This document shows, piece after piece, positions 1-10,965 of a DNA stretch of 64,000 nucleotides. Numbering within the stretch: position 1 is the first letter of the stretch; the number at the start of each line of letters is the position of its first letter. The notes below the pieces were generated by a model. It did not search any database. It was given only the letters and a program-made list of their open reading frames with translations, and was not told the DNA's origin. The stretch is from Chenopodium formosanum (taxonomy: Eukaryota; Streptophyta; Magnoliopsida; Caryophyllales; Amaranthaceae), in contig CM044877.1 of NCBI GenBank assembly GCA_024500155.1, positions 29,635,001 to 29,699,000 on the forward strand, in the 5' to 3' direction. The position numbers were made by a program, and so were the translations under genes.

Positions 1-19
1 ACCGGACCAAACAAATCTG

Positions 20-582
20 CTACCTCAGCTCCCACCCTTCCCAAGTGAGGTCAGGAATCTGCTGTACGACCCGCTCGGTGAAGCGTAAGTTGCTGATCAT
101 GCTAAAATAAAGAGAGGTCACTGTCATCTCCCCCTAAGAAAAGTGAAATGTGTTGGTAGTATCCCAAAAATACTCCAACAATGCACGAACAACTGTCGGG
201 CCACAACCCCGGGGGCTACGAAATCCGACGACCGCCGAATAAAAATCTCCTAAACCAGCAGACTCCCACAAGGTGTTCGTAACGGGATCCCTCGTAATAA
301 TCCCATATAGTCGGGGAATCAAATCTCCAATTCCGGATCCATGATGGCGTAGCGTGACATCGACTATGCCGGCAAGTGGACGGTGAGAAACGTGGTTCTC
401 AGTGTAGAAAACCAACTCTTCTGGTGTCCACGGAGGTGGAATCCACCTACCCCTACTCGAAGAAGGGCGAGGCTCGGTTTCTAGGGCATCATCGTCCATG
501 CCCTCAGGAACTGTGAAATTTTCCTCTCGAAAAGCCTGACGCCGGCCACGAGTAGAAAGATCGTGATCCTGTTGTCTAGGAA
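20..582 (-). pseudogene. plant mobile domain (PMD)-like pseudogene, partial
   Basis: Read leftward from about 582, this frame encodes a segment resembling the aminotransferase-like plant mobile domain found in MAIN-like proteins and in many plant transposons. The recognisable part is a leucine-rich stretch, then ALLEYFWDTTNTFHF, then GEMTVT, matching the family pattern of an aromatic/His-rich turn before a G-E-M-T motif. A TAG (134-136) falls exactly between the turn and GEMTVT. A second in-frame TAG lies at 20-22. An ATG at 497-499 opens 121 codons, but the same frame stays open upstream to about 582, so that ATG may not be the real start. No MULE transposase or terminal inverted repeat is visible, so I cannot say whether it was a host gene or transposon cargo. 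PMD identity comes from recalled family motifs, without a search. Confidence 0.6.
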
Positions 583-589
583 TGCTATT

Positions 590-1270
590 ACAAAAAAAAA
601 AAATCTAAATACATAGCATCATTTAATAAGTTATTTAGTTATTTATTCGAAAGCGGCTTAACAGCTACCTCAAGTTGCATTTTCTATTATACGCAAAATT
701 TTTACCTCAGGACTTAAAATTAGAAAATTAATGGAATTATTTCTAGTATTTAGTTTCTCCATGACGAACTAATACTATGTTCTCCTAATTGCATGATATT
801 ATGTTCTCCACGACAATATAGTACATACACAAAATAGAGCATGTGTTCAAAATTGAACAATGCAAGAACGATAAATCGACACATCATGGCATATTTTACA
901 AGATCTACAACCAACATATCACAATTTAAAGTGCAAAAAAATAACATGAACAACAAGAACACCATTTCACACATGTAGTATCAAAAATGGTGATTGCTCA
1001 ATTCTTCACCAAATCGCACAAACTTGGTCTCAAATTGTTCACAAAAACACATAAATTCATATACAAGTCAATTCATAGCAAGAATTTTGACATGGAAGCT
1101 CAAAATCAAATACCCCCCAATTTGTTTTTTTTTTTTTTAGGGTTTCAAGAAAATATGAAATTTACAACAAAATATGAGACAAAAGCAAAAGAAACTTACA
1201 TACATCCTTGTGAGAAATCGAAAATGAGGAAAGTAGATAAAATTGGAGCAAATTTGGTGGAGATTTGAGC
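590..1270. other. AT-rich stretch without a recognisable gene
   Basis: AT-rich sequence with short homopolymers (A run near 591-602, T run near 1126-1138). Short open frames on both strands look random in composition. If the PMD fragment were ever expressed, this would be its upstream side, but I see no convincing promoter. Confidence 0.5.
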
Positions 1271-1271
1271 T

Positions 1272-1530
1272 CTAAAAGCTCAAAAAACCGCTGAAATGGT
1301 GCACTACAATCAGCGCCACCACCGCAACACGGTGGTCTAACGCCGTGGCACAGTAAAGCTTCCCCGTGTCACGGTGATAATCTGACGGCCTTAGTGGTAT
1401 TCTGATAGCAGCAACGGTGAGAAAACGGCGAAACATGTTCTCGTGCACCGAGAATAGACACCGTGTCACGGTGACTGGCGCCGCCTCACGGTGAGACCTG
1501 ACGAGTGACGGTGCTAGGCTTCGTGGCACA
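1272..1530. repeat. GC-rich block of CACGGTG-type repeats
   Basis: A sharply GC-rich island in AT-rich DNA, built of recurring CACGGTG, GTGTCACGG and GCGCC words. The same vocabulary occurs in the TatB LTRs at 13653-13907 and 63104-63330, so this is probably the upstream promoter block of an LTR too degraded to delimit. No clear LTR ends are visible. Confidence 0.5.
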
Positions 1531-1659
1531 GTGGCCTAAGACGTCAAAATGAAAAAGAAAAAAAAAGAAAGAAAAGTGAGAACAGAACAATTATGAGAAT
1601 AAAAATTGGGAAGAAGAAGTAAGAAAAGGGGAAAGAAGCAACGAATTTAAAGCCAAAAA

Positions 1660-1855
1660 GTAACAGTTATGCGACCCCGTTCCCGTGCCACGTATACCGT
1701 AACCGTGTAACAGCGTTCCTGCGCGTGGCATGATGCTTTGAAAGAGGCGCGTAGACATTTTCAGCAAAAAAAGGAATCCCGCGACACGGGTGCACCGTCT
1801 GGTGAGACGGGTGCACCGTGTCGCGGGACCTGTCCACGTGGCGCGGTGCCAAACT
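1660..1855. repeat. second GC-rich block with a strong hairpin
   Basis: Another CGTGTCACGG-like island. Within it, 1778-1800 and 1805-1827 form an inverted repeat with 23-bp arms and a 4-bp loop. The outer bases (CCCGCGACACGG against CCGTGTCGCGGG) pair perfectly and the inner part is slightly offset around GTGCAC. It probably belongs to the same degraded LTR as the block at 1272-1530. Confidence 0.55.
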
Positions 1856-2130
1856 ATGGGTCCTACAGGCTCCTTAAACCTCTTGGAAAATATTCTTGCA
1901 TCTTTGACAAAGTTGGAACGATTTTCCGCATCTTTTGGTCAGTTATTTTATTACCGGAATTGTGCGGAAAATTTTAATTGGTATTTAAGGAGTACCAAAA
2001 TTACAGATTTACCCCTACCAAGCATTAAGGTTTCATTTTCGACACTTTAAACACCTAACATAGTCGGATAGTCGACTCGAAGGTAAATCATCTACGACCC
2101 ACGTTCGGGGATAATCGAACCATCATACAC
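1856..2130. other. non-coding stretch between GC block and tandem array
   Basis: No gene. It contains words such as GACAAAG and TTTTCC that recur in the 3' arrays of Tat-type elements, so it is probably the 3' untranslated part of the TatB-like element whose 3' LTR starts at 13249. This is inference from position and vocabulary. Confidence 0.35.
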
Positions 2131-2525
2131 TTGCTAGTTTCAGCGATTATATCAGTAGTCGGTTTTCCTCATGCATGGAAAATATTATCAGTGGATTTTT
2201 CTTCAACTATAGAAAACCGCCAAGTTGGCTTTCCTCAAGCATTGAAAGCGTTAACGGTGGATTTTTCTTCAAGTATAGAAATACGCCAAGTCGGCTTTCC
2301 TCAACCATGGAAAGCATTATCGGTGGATTTCTTCAAGTATAGAAAACCACCAAAATCATATGTCGACTTTCCTCAGGCATGGAAAGTATCATCCGGTAGG
2401 TTTCTTCAGGCTTGGAAAGCTACCGAATTCATCAGTCGACTTTCCTCAGGCATGGATCAGCGAAACGTCATCCGATGGATTCCTTCAAGCATAGGAAGTT
2501 ATCAAACTCATTTATCACCGATACA
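2131..2525 (+). repeat. tandem array, about five units of roughly 66-72 bp (Tat-type 3' UTR)
   Basis: Five diverged direct units, each starting near GGCTTTCCTCAAGCATGGAA and continuing through GGTGGATTTCTTCAAG to a CCGCCAAGTCG-like end. TTTCC and GGAAA inside each unit make small inverted repeats. A continuous open frame crosses the array because unit lengths stay near multiples of three; I read that as a by-product. By comparison with the copies at 22640-23045 and 54398-55160, this is the 3' untranslated region of a TatB element whose polypurine tract and 3' LTR now lie beyond AthA, at 13234 and 13249. Confidence 0.75.
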
Positions 2526-2595
2526 CTAGTGTCAGATATGTATTCTATCCCTTTACTCTTCTATCTATGGAACTAACATTTTCTGCAGGTATCGG

Positions 2596-4895
2596 TGATA
2601 AGTGAATTTTATGTCACTTTTAGGGTGTTTATTGAGTCGCTTTCTGGCTTAGTTTCCAATAATTTAGCCCATTTTGTCCTTTATTTCTTTTATTTGCTTA
2701 TTCTCGTCTTTTATCTTTATTATGAGTATTTTAGTAGTTTTTAATAGTTTTTAGTTTATTTTTCGTATTTTTAGTTAATAATTCCCAGTTTTCTCATTTT
2801 CTTATTTTATTTTATTTTCATATTTGTTTTCTTTATTTTATTTAATTTCTTTTGATATTTATTTTTAAGTTATTTTATTTTATTTTATATTTATCTTATT
2901 TTATTTTATCTCGTGGTGATACCCTCGTGTTTTTTGTTGTAGGTGTTCCGAGTTTCAAAGTCATATTCGTGTTTGGAGGTCATAGGTTCGAGTCAAAGGT
3001 TTCAATCCAAGAAGCTTCCAAGCATCATAGTTGCTGCCCCTTAACCTTCACCCCACATACACTTATCCTCCACCACACCAGTCACGCACTCATCTCCCCT
3101 GCTCCCTCCTTTCCTCAACACCACCAACTGCAACAGCAACAAACACAACAACAACAACACTAACAGCAACAGCAACAGCAACAACAACGAGTCAAACAAC
3201 CAATCAGCAGCCACACATTCTCACAACCTCACCTGTTGCGCCTCCTATTTCACAACCTAACCACTCGCAACTACCTCCAACCAAACTCACTCTAGCCATT
3301 AATCACCAGCTACCCAAAAACCACCCCCACGCATCCACCACGCCAACAATTTGCAGCTAGCCGCAAAAACCCAAACCACCAGCCGCGCCACCATTCTCAA
3401 TCACCGAAACAGCAGCAGCCTCCAATACAGAGCAACCCCCAATACGAAACAGCCCAATTTAGCCCCAATTCGATGAGAGCTACTCGCGGCCGCGCATCAC
3501 TGTCAGAAGGCGCACAAATGGAGTCCAAAATCAGAGTTTAGGCAGTAGCATTTGCGCGACCTCTGCGCGATGTCTTCACGGGTGCGCAAATATGGGTTTA
3601 ATCACAAGCTTCTCACCTGAGTTTAATGAAAATTTAACGGCCTTCATTGATGCTTGATTGATGAAGATGAGGATTAACGGTGGTTATTTTGTGATGATTC
3701 GTGGTGATGGTGCTGATGGTGTTTGTATTGGAGCAGCCACGAAATGAAGAGGGCAAAATTTGGGGGTCTGATTGTTTTTTCGTGGGTTTCTCCTTGTTTT
3801 TCCCCTTTTATTTTCTTTTTCCTTTTTATTTTATTTTTTTTTTTTTTTAGTTTAGTTATTTTAATTGTTTTATTTGGTTTTATTTCTTTTTAATTTCTTT
3901 TATTTTATTTTAAGCCTTGTAATATAAATACTCCTTTTGGGGTTATTTTCTAAAAACTAAAAGGAAATCAACATTTTATTTTTACCTAGATTAGATTAGT
4001 TTAGCCTCTTTTATTTTTCTCTCTCTTAGGAGTAGATTAGGATTTTCTCTCTCTAGTTTAGGAGTAGTTTTAGAGAGAGAAAGCTTGGATTTCCATGGAG
4101 TTTTTGAGAGATTGAAGAACCAACTTTGTGGAACTTCTTCTCATCTATTCAATGAGCATTTTCTAACTTTCTCTCATCTTTATTGCTTTGCTTAATTCTT
4201 AGTTTTTGCTTTTTATTTGTTCATTTGAGTAGATTAATTAGTTTGTTTGTTTGATCTTGTTTTTATTCTTATTTTACCTTGATTTCCATGTTTTTCTTCA
4301 TTATGTTACCTTAGGTCTTGTTCTAGGGAATTGGATGAAGGTTATATTAATTAATTGAATGATTGATTGTGATTAGTATGAAATTATTTCTTGATTATTG
4401 TGTATGTATGATACTTTTATGGATTATAATCTTTTCTAGCTAATCGATTCTATGCTCTTAATTGTGCTTTCAATCAATTGTGCGAGAGTGAATTGGTTGA
4501 GAGCCCTAAATTCTTCCATACTTTTGCTAGGCTAGTTGTACGAGAGTGAACTAGTTTAGTAGGATAATTAACATGATTAATTGTGCGAGAGTGAGTTAAA
4601 TGTGTTGATGTTCCTAATCGAGGTCATTTTCATCTAATTGTATGATGTTAGTGAATGCATTGATGTAATTGGATTCCACTTTCCCTAGTTTTAGTTATTT
4701 GCTCTTAGTAGTGTTTGTTTTAATCTCTCTTTATCCCACAACCTTTCCTACTAGTCTAATTTGCACAAATTGATACACTTAGTCTTCGTGGTTCGACCCT
4801 TTACTTGCCACTAACTAGTTTAGTGTAAGTTAAGGTATTATAAATGATTAATTTGATTAGGGTAGTAGCTTAACGACCTATCTAACCCTCGATCA
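2596..4895 (+). repeat. AthA 5' LTR
   Basis: 2300 bp, TG...CA. Compared with its partner at 10966 it has an extra segment of about 385 bp (roughly 3097-3470) rich in CAA/CAG and CCA repeats. It lacks the roughly 200-bp duplication found in the 3' LTR. The downstream part carries three CGAGAGTGA motifs (near 4482, 4551 and 4586) and GGTTCGACCC near 4792. Confidence 0.9.
3487..3930 (+). promoter_or_regulatory. AthA 5' LTR promoter region: GC block and TATA box
   Basis: A GC-rich block (3487-3600, with CGCGGCCGCGC and repeated GCGCA words) lies about 320 bp upstream of TATAAATA at 3923-3930. A pyrimidine- and GAGA-rich stretch follows, as is usual after plant core promoters. Promoter function is inferred from the motif and its position in the LTR. 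Confidence 0.6.
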
Positions 4896-4900
4896 AATTT

Positions 4901-4918
4901 TGGCGCCGTTGCCGGTGA
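4901..4918 (+). other. AthA primer-binding site (tRNA-Asp type)
   Basis: TGGCGCCGTTGCCGGTGA starts five bases after the LTR end. It matches the classic plant PBS complementary to the 3' end of tRNA-Asp, apart from one base near the end. It fixes the left end of the internal region and the plus orientation. Confidence 0.88.
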
Positions 4919-5778
4919 CTAAGGCGTTCATTAGTTTGTGTTGATTAGATTAGCTAGGTTCTTGTATATTATTTTATTTTTGTTTGCTTTTCATTGTTCT
5001 TTGTATAAAAATGGCATGCTTATCTTTTCCTCAATTTGATGGTGAACCCTTCTATTCTTACTTTGAAAGACTAGATGGTTTCATTAGTTACCATGGGTGT
5101 TCTCTTAGTGATTCTTGTGGTATAGCTTATTGGGGCATGAATGAGTGTACTAGGGGAATGGTTGAGGACATGAATAATGGTAGATTTTGTCATTTGTCTA
5201 TGCATGATGCTTGGAATTTCTTCACATGTCTTGCTAGGGATTCTTATGATAGAGAATCTCATGTTTCTTGTTTTGATTCTCAATGTCAAGATTCTTTTAA
5301 TATTTGCATGAATTCTCTTGATACTTCTAATGTGCCTTGTGATGATCCAAATATGCAAGTTGACCCCTTTCCCCCTTATTCTCATTGTGATGAGGTTTGT
5401 GCTAATTTTGATGATATGCAATTCGATTTTGATCATGAACCTCAACCCAATAACATTGATGCCCAAATTCTCTCTCAAATGCAATATCTCACCCAACAAC
5501 TCTAAGAGCTTCAAGAGGAACAAAAATTGAGAGAAGTGAGGCTTTCCCAAGTGATGAGTGCTATGATTGATTTAGATGGACGTGAGGCACCTCACTTGGA
5601 GTGTGAGAGTGTTGTTGAGGATGATGTAGGGCAAGGGTGTGAAGGTGAGGGGATATTTTCTTGTGATGAAAGGATTTTTGAGGATTTTGATCCTTTTCAT
5701 TTCCCATTTGAGCTTGAATGCCATCCTTCCACTTATTCACCCCTTTTGAGAGCTTCCCTTGGTGAGGATGTGAGTGAG

Positions 5779-7750
5779 TGTAGGGAATATTTCAAGTGTT
5801 AATCCCTAGCTTGAACCCCACTGTGATCATACACTAAAGTACGGTGGCGTCCAAAGGGAAGAAGCTAGAGCAAAAGAGTCGCCAACAAGTTTTTTAGGAA
5901 CTTGTAAACCGTTCACGAGGTGAAGGTTACACCCCTTAACGATCCAAGACATCGTCAACTCCATAAGGTCATGAACCAAATAAGGGTTCGGGGATGAAGG
6001 TACAAATCCAACCTAAAAGAGATTGAACCTGCCCTAATAATAGGTCTCTACTTTATTCAGATCGTATTTATGTGCGCTTTCTGACTAACATGCAATCAAT
6101 AGGATTAACCCTAAACCTATTTAATCTATGTTGGTTGAATATTAATGCACAAATAAATCTATTATTGGTGATCACTTAAATTATAATCAAATTAAACCTA
6201 ACAAGATTATTAAATTATCTTATTAAGCGTGATTACAAGTACAAATTCCATTTAAACATGCATAAAAGGTGTGATCAAGCAATAACGATATTCAAGCAAC
6301 ATAATAATAATCAAAATAATTATTATAATCATAACAATCATAATTTAAAAATAATCATTATTATAACAATCATATTAATAATAATAATCATGTTAAAACA
6401 TAGCAAGATCCTAGGCATGACACTAACAAGATTAATAACAAACCCTAGCATGTCACTAAACAATAAAAATCAAAGCTTTAACCCTAACATGATACTAACA
6501 TGAATATTACGAAAGAAAATAGGAAGCATCGCAGGAATCATAATTATCATATTTGATATTATAACCTTTTCCCTAAACATAATACTAGGAATCATTGTAA
6601 CAACCTAGATATGATACTAGGAATCAAAATAATAACCTAGACATGATGTCTAAAAATCATAATATCAATAAACCATTAAAACACTTACTTGGATGTCTCG
6701 TATCTCTTTCTAATAACAAAATACACACGTCGGTAACTTAAAGGAAAATAATAATTAAAACAATTAAATTAAATAATTGAAATAGAGATTTGTGACCAAA
6801 CCCTCATAAATTAAAACTTTCACGTCTAGGGTGAAGGCAACTTTGAATATGGCTAGGTGTTTCTAGATCTTGCGAATGCGGAATTTTGTATGTAAAAAGC
6901 TAGTTTAGAAGAAGAGAGAGAGAGATGGTGAAGGATTAGAAGAGGATGAGAATGAAAACTGGTTGTAGGTCAACTCTGGTTTAAACTAGTTCTTAGATTG
7001 AATCTGGTTATCAAAAACGGAGTTTTTAATACGTAATTTATAGAGAAAATAAGCAAAAAAGATAAAATTATCAAAACAAAGTCTGGCGCACCAAAAACTG
7101 AACCACCGCCAACGCTGGCTGTTGGCGCCAGGCGCCAACACTAGCGCCAGGCGCTACAGCTGGCGTTTGGCGTTGATTTCAGAAAATCAGGCGTTTTCTT
7201 AAAATCAGATAAAAATTGCCGTACAGGAGGATAAAATCGTCTTTCCCTCAAAAATGCTCTTTGAATTTAATTAAAACTCTGAAAAGTCAACAAAAGTCAA
7301 TTTATCAATGCTAATTGAATTAAGAATGAAAAGAACCTTCTAAAAGAATCTAGAAGACTAAAACCATTCCTAATTACATTAGGAATGATAAATCTATATT
7401 AGGCCCTCCCCTAGTTCATTGGGCCTCATATAAGGCTCAAATCGGGCCCAGTTTAGTAAATTGGTCATAACTTCCTCAATATTCATCGGAATCGGGCTTA
7501 TAATATATCGTTGGAAAGCTCTTGTCAAGCCCCATACAACTACACTACTATTGGACCCATATCATGGACCAACCAAAATGAATTGGCTGTTTTCTTAAAA
7601 TAAGTTTTCAAAAACATAGAGAAAAGAAAAGAAATTAAAACTATCCGCAACACTAAACTTTCCACACTTTCACTTCATTCGATTATGATTCGACGCGAAA
7701 GGTACTCATCACTGGGTTTGGTTTTGGGGAGACACAAATGGGTGTCTATA
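5779..7750 (-). mobile_element. solo TatA LTR inside AthA gag
   Basis: 1972 bp in minus orientation: TGTAGGGAATATT at the left, GGGTGTCTATA at the right (the usual CTACA has become CTATA). Flanked by a perfect TSD, GTGAG at 5774-5778 and 7751-7755. No internal sequence is present, so it arose by LTR-LTR recombination after insertion into the AthA frame. Confidence 0.93.
7035..7175 (-). promoter_or_regulatory. solo TatA LTR promoter: GCGCC block and TATA-like box
   Basis: On the minus strand, repeated TGGCGCCAGGCGCCA-type words (7082-7175) lie about 40 bp upstream of TATAAATT (7035-7042). The arrangement matches the other TatA LTRs. Confidence 0.6.
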
Positions 7751-8535
7751 GTGAGCCATCTTCATGTTTGAATGAGGGATTTCATGAGGATGGTGATGAT
7801 GAGTTTGAGCAATCAAGAGAGATTGAGAGTCCCTTGAGTGGTGGTGGAGGAGTTGAGAATGAAGAAAATGTCGATTTTGAGGATTCCAACCCCTTTCCCC
7901 ATCTTGATGAGTCTACCTTGCATGTTTGTGACCCTTCTATCCATGAGTCTTTGGACTCATTTGAGGTTATGGCTAGTATGTTCATTGAAGGTGTAACAAA
8001 GCATTATAGCCTTTTGAGAGAGTTCATTAGCAATACCTCATGGGAAAGGGATGAGTTTAAGAGAAACCTTTATCCTTTCATGCATGGTTTAGAGACTCTA
8101 GGCTTTGAGGATCTTGAGGGAGTTGTTGTTCATCGTTGTGATAAGGAGGAGGATGAGGTTGTTTCTATTGGAGAGTTTTTGTTTGAGGGAGACGTAAGTC
8201 ATGAGTGTTCTTTTGAGCATTCTATGATTGATTTTCATGCCCTCATTGATAATGTGAGGCTTTGTGAGACCATTGTTTCTCCTCCCCTTCCTCACTTCCC
8301 TTTCTCAAGGAAATTTGACCACATCTCCTACTATCCCATGTTCCTGCCTTCTTTTGTCAAAAAGCCTATTGAGGACCTTCTCTTGTTTGATGAGACTTTT
8401 CCTTTTCATCCTCATATTATTGAGGAAATGGGTGATTGTGCCACCCAAAAAGATTTTGAAGATGTTTTGCCTTTTTATTCTTTTCCTTATTTTTCTTCTT
8501 CTTTCTCTTCTTATTTTCTTATTTTTTTCTTTTGA

Positions 8536-10949
8536 TTTTTCTTATTTCTTTTGGCATCTTCCTCCTCACTTACGTGCAATAATCATATTGCACGTCCTCC
8601 TCCCGTCATTTGCCTACTTGCTATCATATGAAATGTGTAGTAGTGCATTTGATAAGCTCTTGCGTTCGTTGTAATATTATTTACTAGAGTGGTCTCGCTT
8701 GGACGTTAAATAAGCCTTTCTTGGGAAGTAACCCGAGGTTTTTATTGCTTTCATTTTCTTTTCTTTTTAGATTAGATTTTCTCTCATGGAAATGTTTGTG
8801 TGCCCCTTGCTAGGTGCATAACATGATATACACTTATGCATTGGTTTGGATCAAGAATTAAGGAAGTTTAATGCCTATTTTTGCTAGCATATGGAAATAA
8901 AGATTCAACCCAAGAAAAAATCGGCTTTGAAAGGTTAAATTGGTTCATTTGTGGGTGATTACACCCACTAATATCCGGTAATATCTTTGCTAGCTCTTTC
9001 TCTAATGGTTGGTAACTCGTTGGACTTGTGTTGGTTTGTTGGATTGATTTCTTTCTTTTCCCCTCCCATGGATTATTTGGTTTATATTTAAGTATATTGT
9101 CTCACTCAAGCTTGGGGGAGGGTATTCTATCATGTTTGGTGGGAAGTTGATTCATTTATGCCATGCACTTGATTATATGCATTTCCATGTCTTTTCTTTT
9201 ATTTTGAAAAATCCAAAAAGATTTTTATTTACTTTCAAGGTAATTTTGGCAAAATGTGTTTTGTTTATTCTTATTTTGGACATTTTGTTTTGGGACTTGA
9301 ATCCTTGAATGTTTTTCTTCCTAAGTGGTAAATGTATTCACGGTTTGAGAGTGTCATTGGTTGACTCTAGGATATTATATGCTTAGATAGTCGGGTTAAG
9401 AACTTTTAGGGGTCCATGAAGCCTTAGTTCACGAGAATGTGGTAAGATGGAGTTTCTCTCTATAGTGGATTTGAAACCCTTTGTTGGTATTTATTTTGTT
9501 ATAATCCCTTGTGAGCTTTCATCACCTTGTTGAGTGGAAATTTAGGATCCTTGACTATGCATGTCTTAATCCTTGTTTTGACCTCTAGCTCCCAAACCGT
9601 GACCGAGCCACTCTAGGGGAGAAAAGGGCACCTTTTCTCATTTTTCTTTATCTTCTTTTTATTTTGTTACAAAGTTGATTTTCTATTTTGCATCGACCTA
9701 CTTGATAACCAATTTGAGCCTAATTTTCCCTTTCTTGTCTTAACCACATTACAAACCCAATGGCCTATGTTTGCCAACCCTTTTAGTTTGAGTTTTGAGA
9801 GTGTTGATCATGAGCAAGAAAACTTTGTGAATTGGTTTAAGTAAGGTCTTAAAAGTTGAGCTTGAAAAGAATATGCAAAAAAGTTTGAGAAGAAAGATGC
9901 AATTCAAGAAAATCAAGGAAGTTTCAAGAAAAAGTTGTCCATAGTCAAAAAAAGGCAAGGACACCAAAAAAGAGCTAAATAAAAAAAATAATAAAAAAAA
10001 AATTGGAAAAGAAACAAAAAACACAAAAATATTTTAGTTTGGTTTCGTTTTCTACCCTAGTTTAAGCATTGAGGACAATGCTTCGTCCAAGCTTGGGGGG
10101 GAGGGAGCGTTCCTTCTTTTTTTTGTATATATTGTGTGTTGGTGTTTAGTAAGCTTGGGGGAGATGGCATTATTGGTAATTTTCTTTGATATTTTGTGAC
10201 TTCTTGAGTTTGTTTTTGAGAGTAGGCCACTCTTTTTCTTCACTTAGGAAATATCACCAAAATTTTCAAATTTTTACCCCGCCTTAACCCTTAGCCTTAC
10301 ATTACAGTCCAATAAAAGACCCTTAGACTTTAGTGGGGTTGAGTCAAAGAACGGTGGAGGGAGATAGACTTCAAACCTATGGAGAGAGTATGCATAGTTG
10401 AAATGTCAGGATTACCTTCTCAAAGTTTTTCATTTCTTTATCTTTTTCCGGTTCCTTCGTGGAATCATGAGAAACTGTTGATTTAAAACTAGTGGAGAGA
10501 ACGCGGCCCGATTGGTTGGGACTAGGGTAGATTGAGTCCTCATTAGTTCTCTATGCTTAGCATATGTTATGTTTCAATCAACCATTGACATCTTGGAACG
10601 TGCATACATTTGTCTATATAGAAAGGTTTGCATTCATTGGTGCTTGTTCTTATCTCTTGTCCAAATATGAATTTGTGTTTTCTTTCTCTTTTTATGTTTC
10701 TTTTTCCTTTTTTTTATCACCTTGCCTTGGTTTTTGTGTAAAATTGTGGGTTAAACTCTCAGGAGAGCACACTCGTCCTCTAGGGCGATCTAGAGGTTTA
10801 AAGGGCTTGTCTTTAGTTGCTAAAATTGACCGTTATTCCTACGAAAGTGAGTTAGTGTACATTCTTTCTCTTTTTAGCTTTTCTTGCGTGAATAATTCAC
10901 TCTCCTCCTTCCGTGTTTCATGTTAATTTGCTCGAGGACGAGCAAAAGG
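8536..10949 (+). other. AthA 3' non-coding region with internal polypurine motifs
   Basis: No credible coding frame; the open frames here are Phe/Leu- or Lys-rich low-complexity. AAGCTTGGGGG motifs occur near 9108, 10088 and 10151, before the terminal copy at 10951. A matching region lies at 51685-52944, so the layout is a family trait. It corresponds in position to the long 3' region of Athila elements, where an env-like frame may exist; I see none here. Confidence 0.6.
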
Positions 10950-10965
10950 TTAGCTTGGGGGAGTT
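10950..10965 (+). other. AthA polypurine tract
   Basis: TTAGCTTGGGGGAGTT directly before the 3' LTR start TGATAAG. It is the expected priming site for plus-strand synthesis and fixes the LTR boundary. Confidence 0.85.

Larger units (their letters stand above)
5011..8535 (+). pseudogene. AthA gag-like open frame, split by a solo LTR
   Basis: Starts at ATG 5011 (context AAAATGGC) and runs to TGA 8533-8535, interrupted by the LTR at 5779-7750. The first part has FDGEPFYSYFERLDG, a W-G-M-N-E-C-T-R segment and DAWNFF, resembling the C-terminal half of plant gypsy gag proteins. The rest is acidic and low in known motifs, ending in a Phe/Ser-rich tail. There is one in-frame TAA at 5503-5505. The codon before the inserted LTR (GAG 5776-5778) and the first codon after its TSD (7756) are in the same phase, so the original frame was about 515 codons. 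No zinc knuckle or enzyme domain is visible. Role is probably structural (capsid-like) but unproven. Confidence 0.6.

Noticed and set aside
2131..2529. 132-codon frame
   Set aside because: It runs through a tandem array whose unit lengths are near multiples of three.
2852..3360. Two frames rich in Pro, Thr, Gln and His
   Set aside because: They lie inside the AthA 5' LTR in CCA/CAA repeats and have no counterpart in the 3' LTR.
7738..7750. ATG at 7738 as start of a 265-codon protein
   Set aside because: The first codons are solo-LTR sequence; the real frame enters from 5778.
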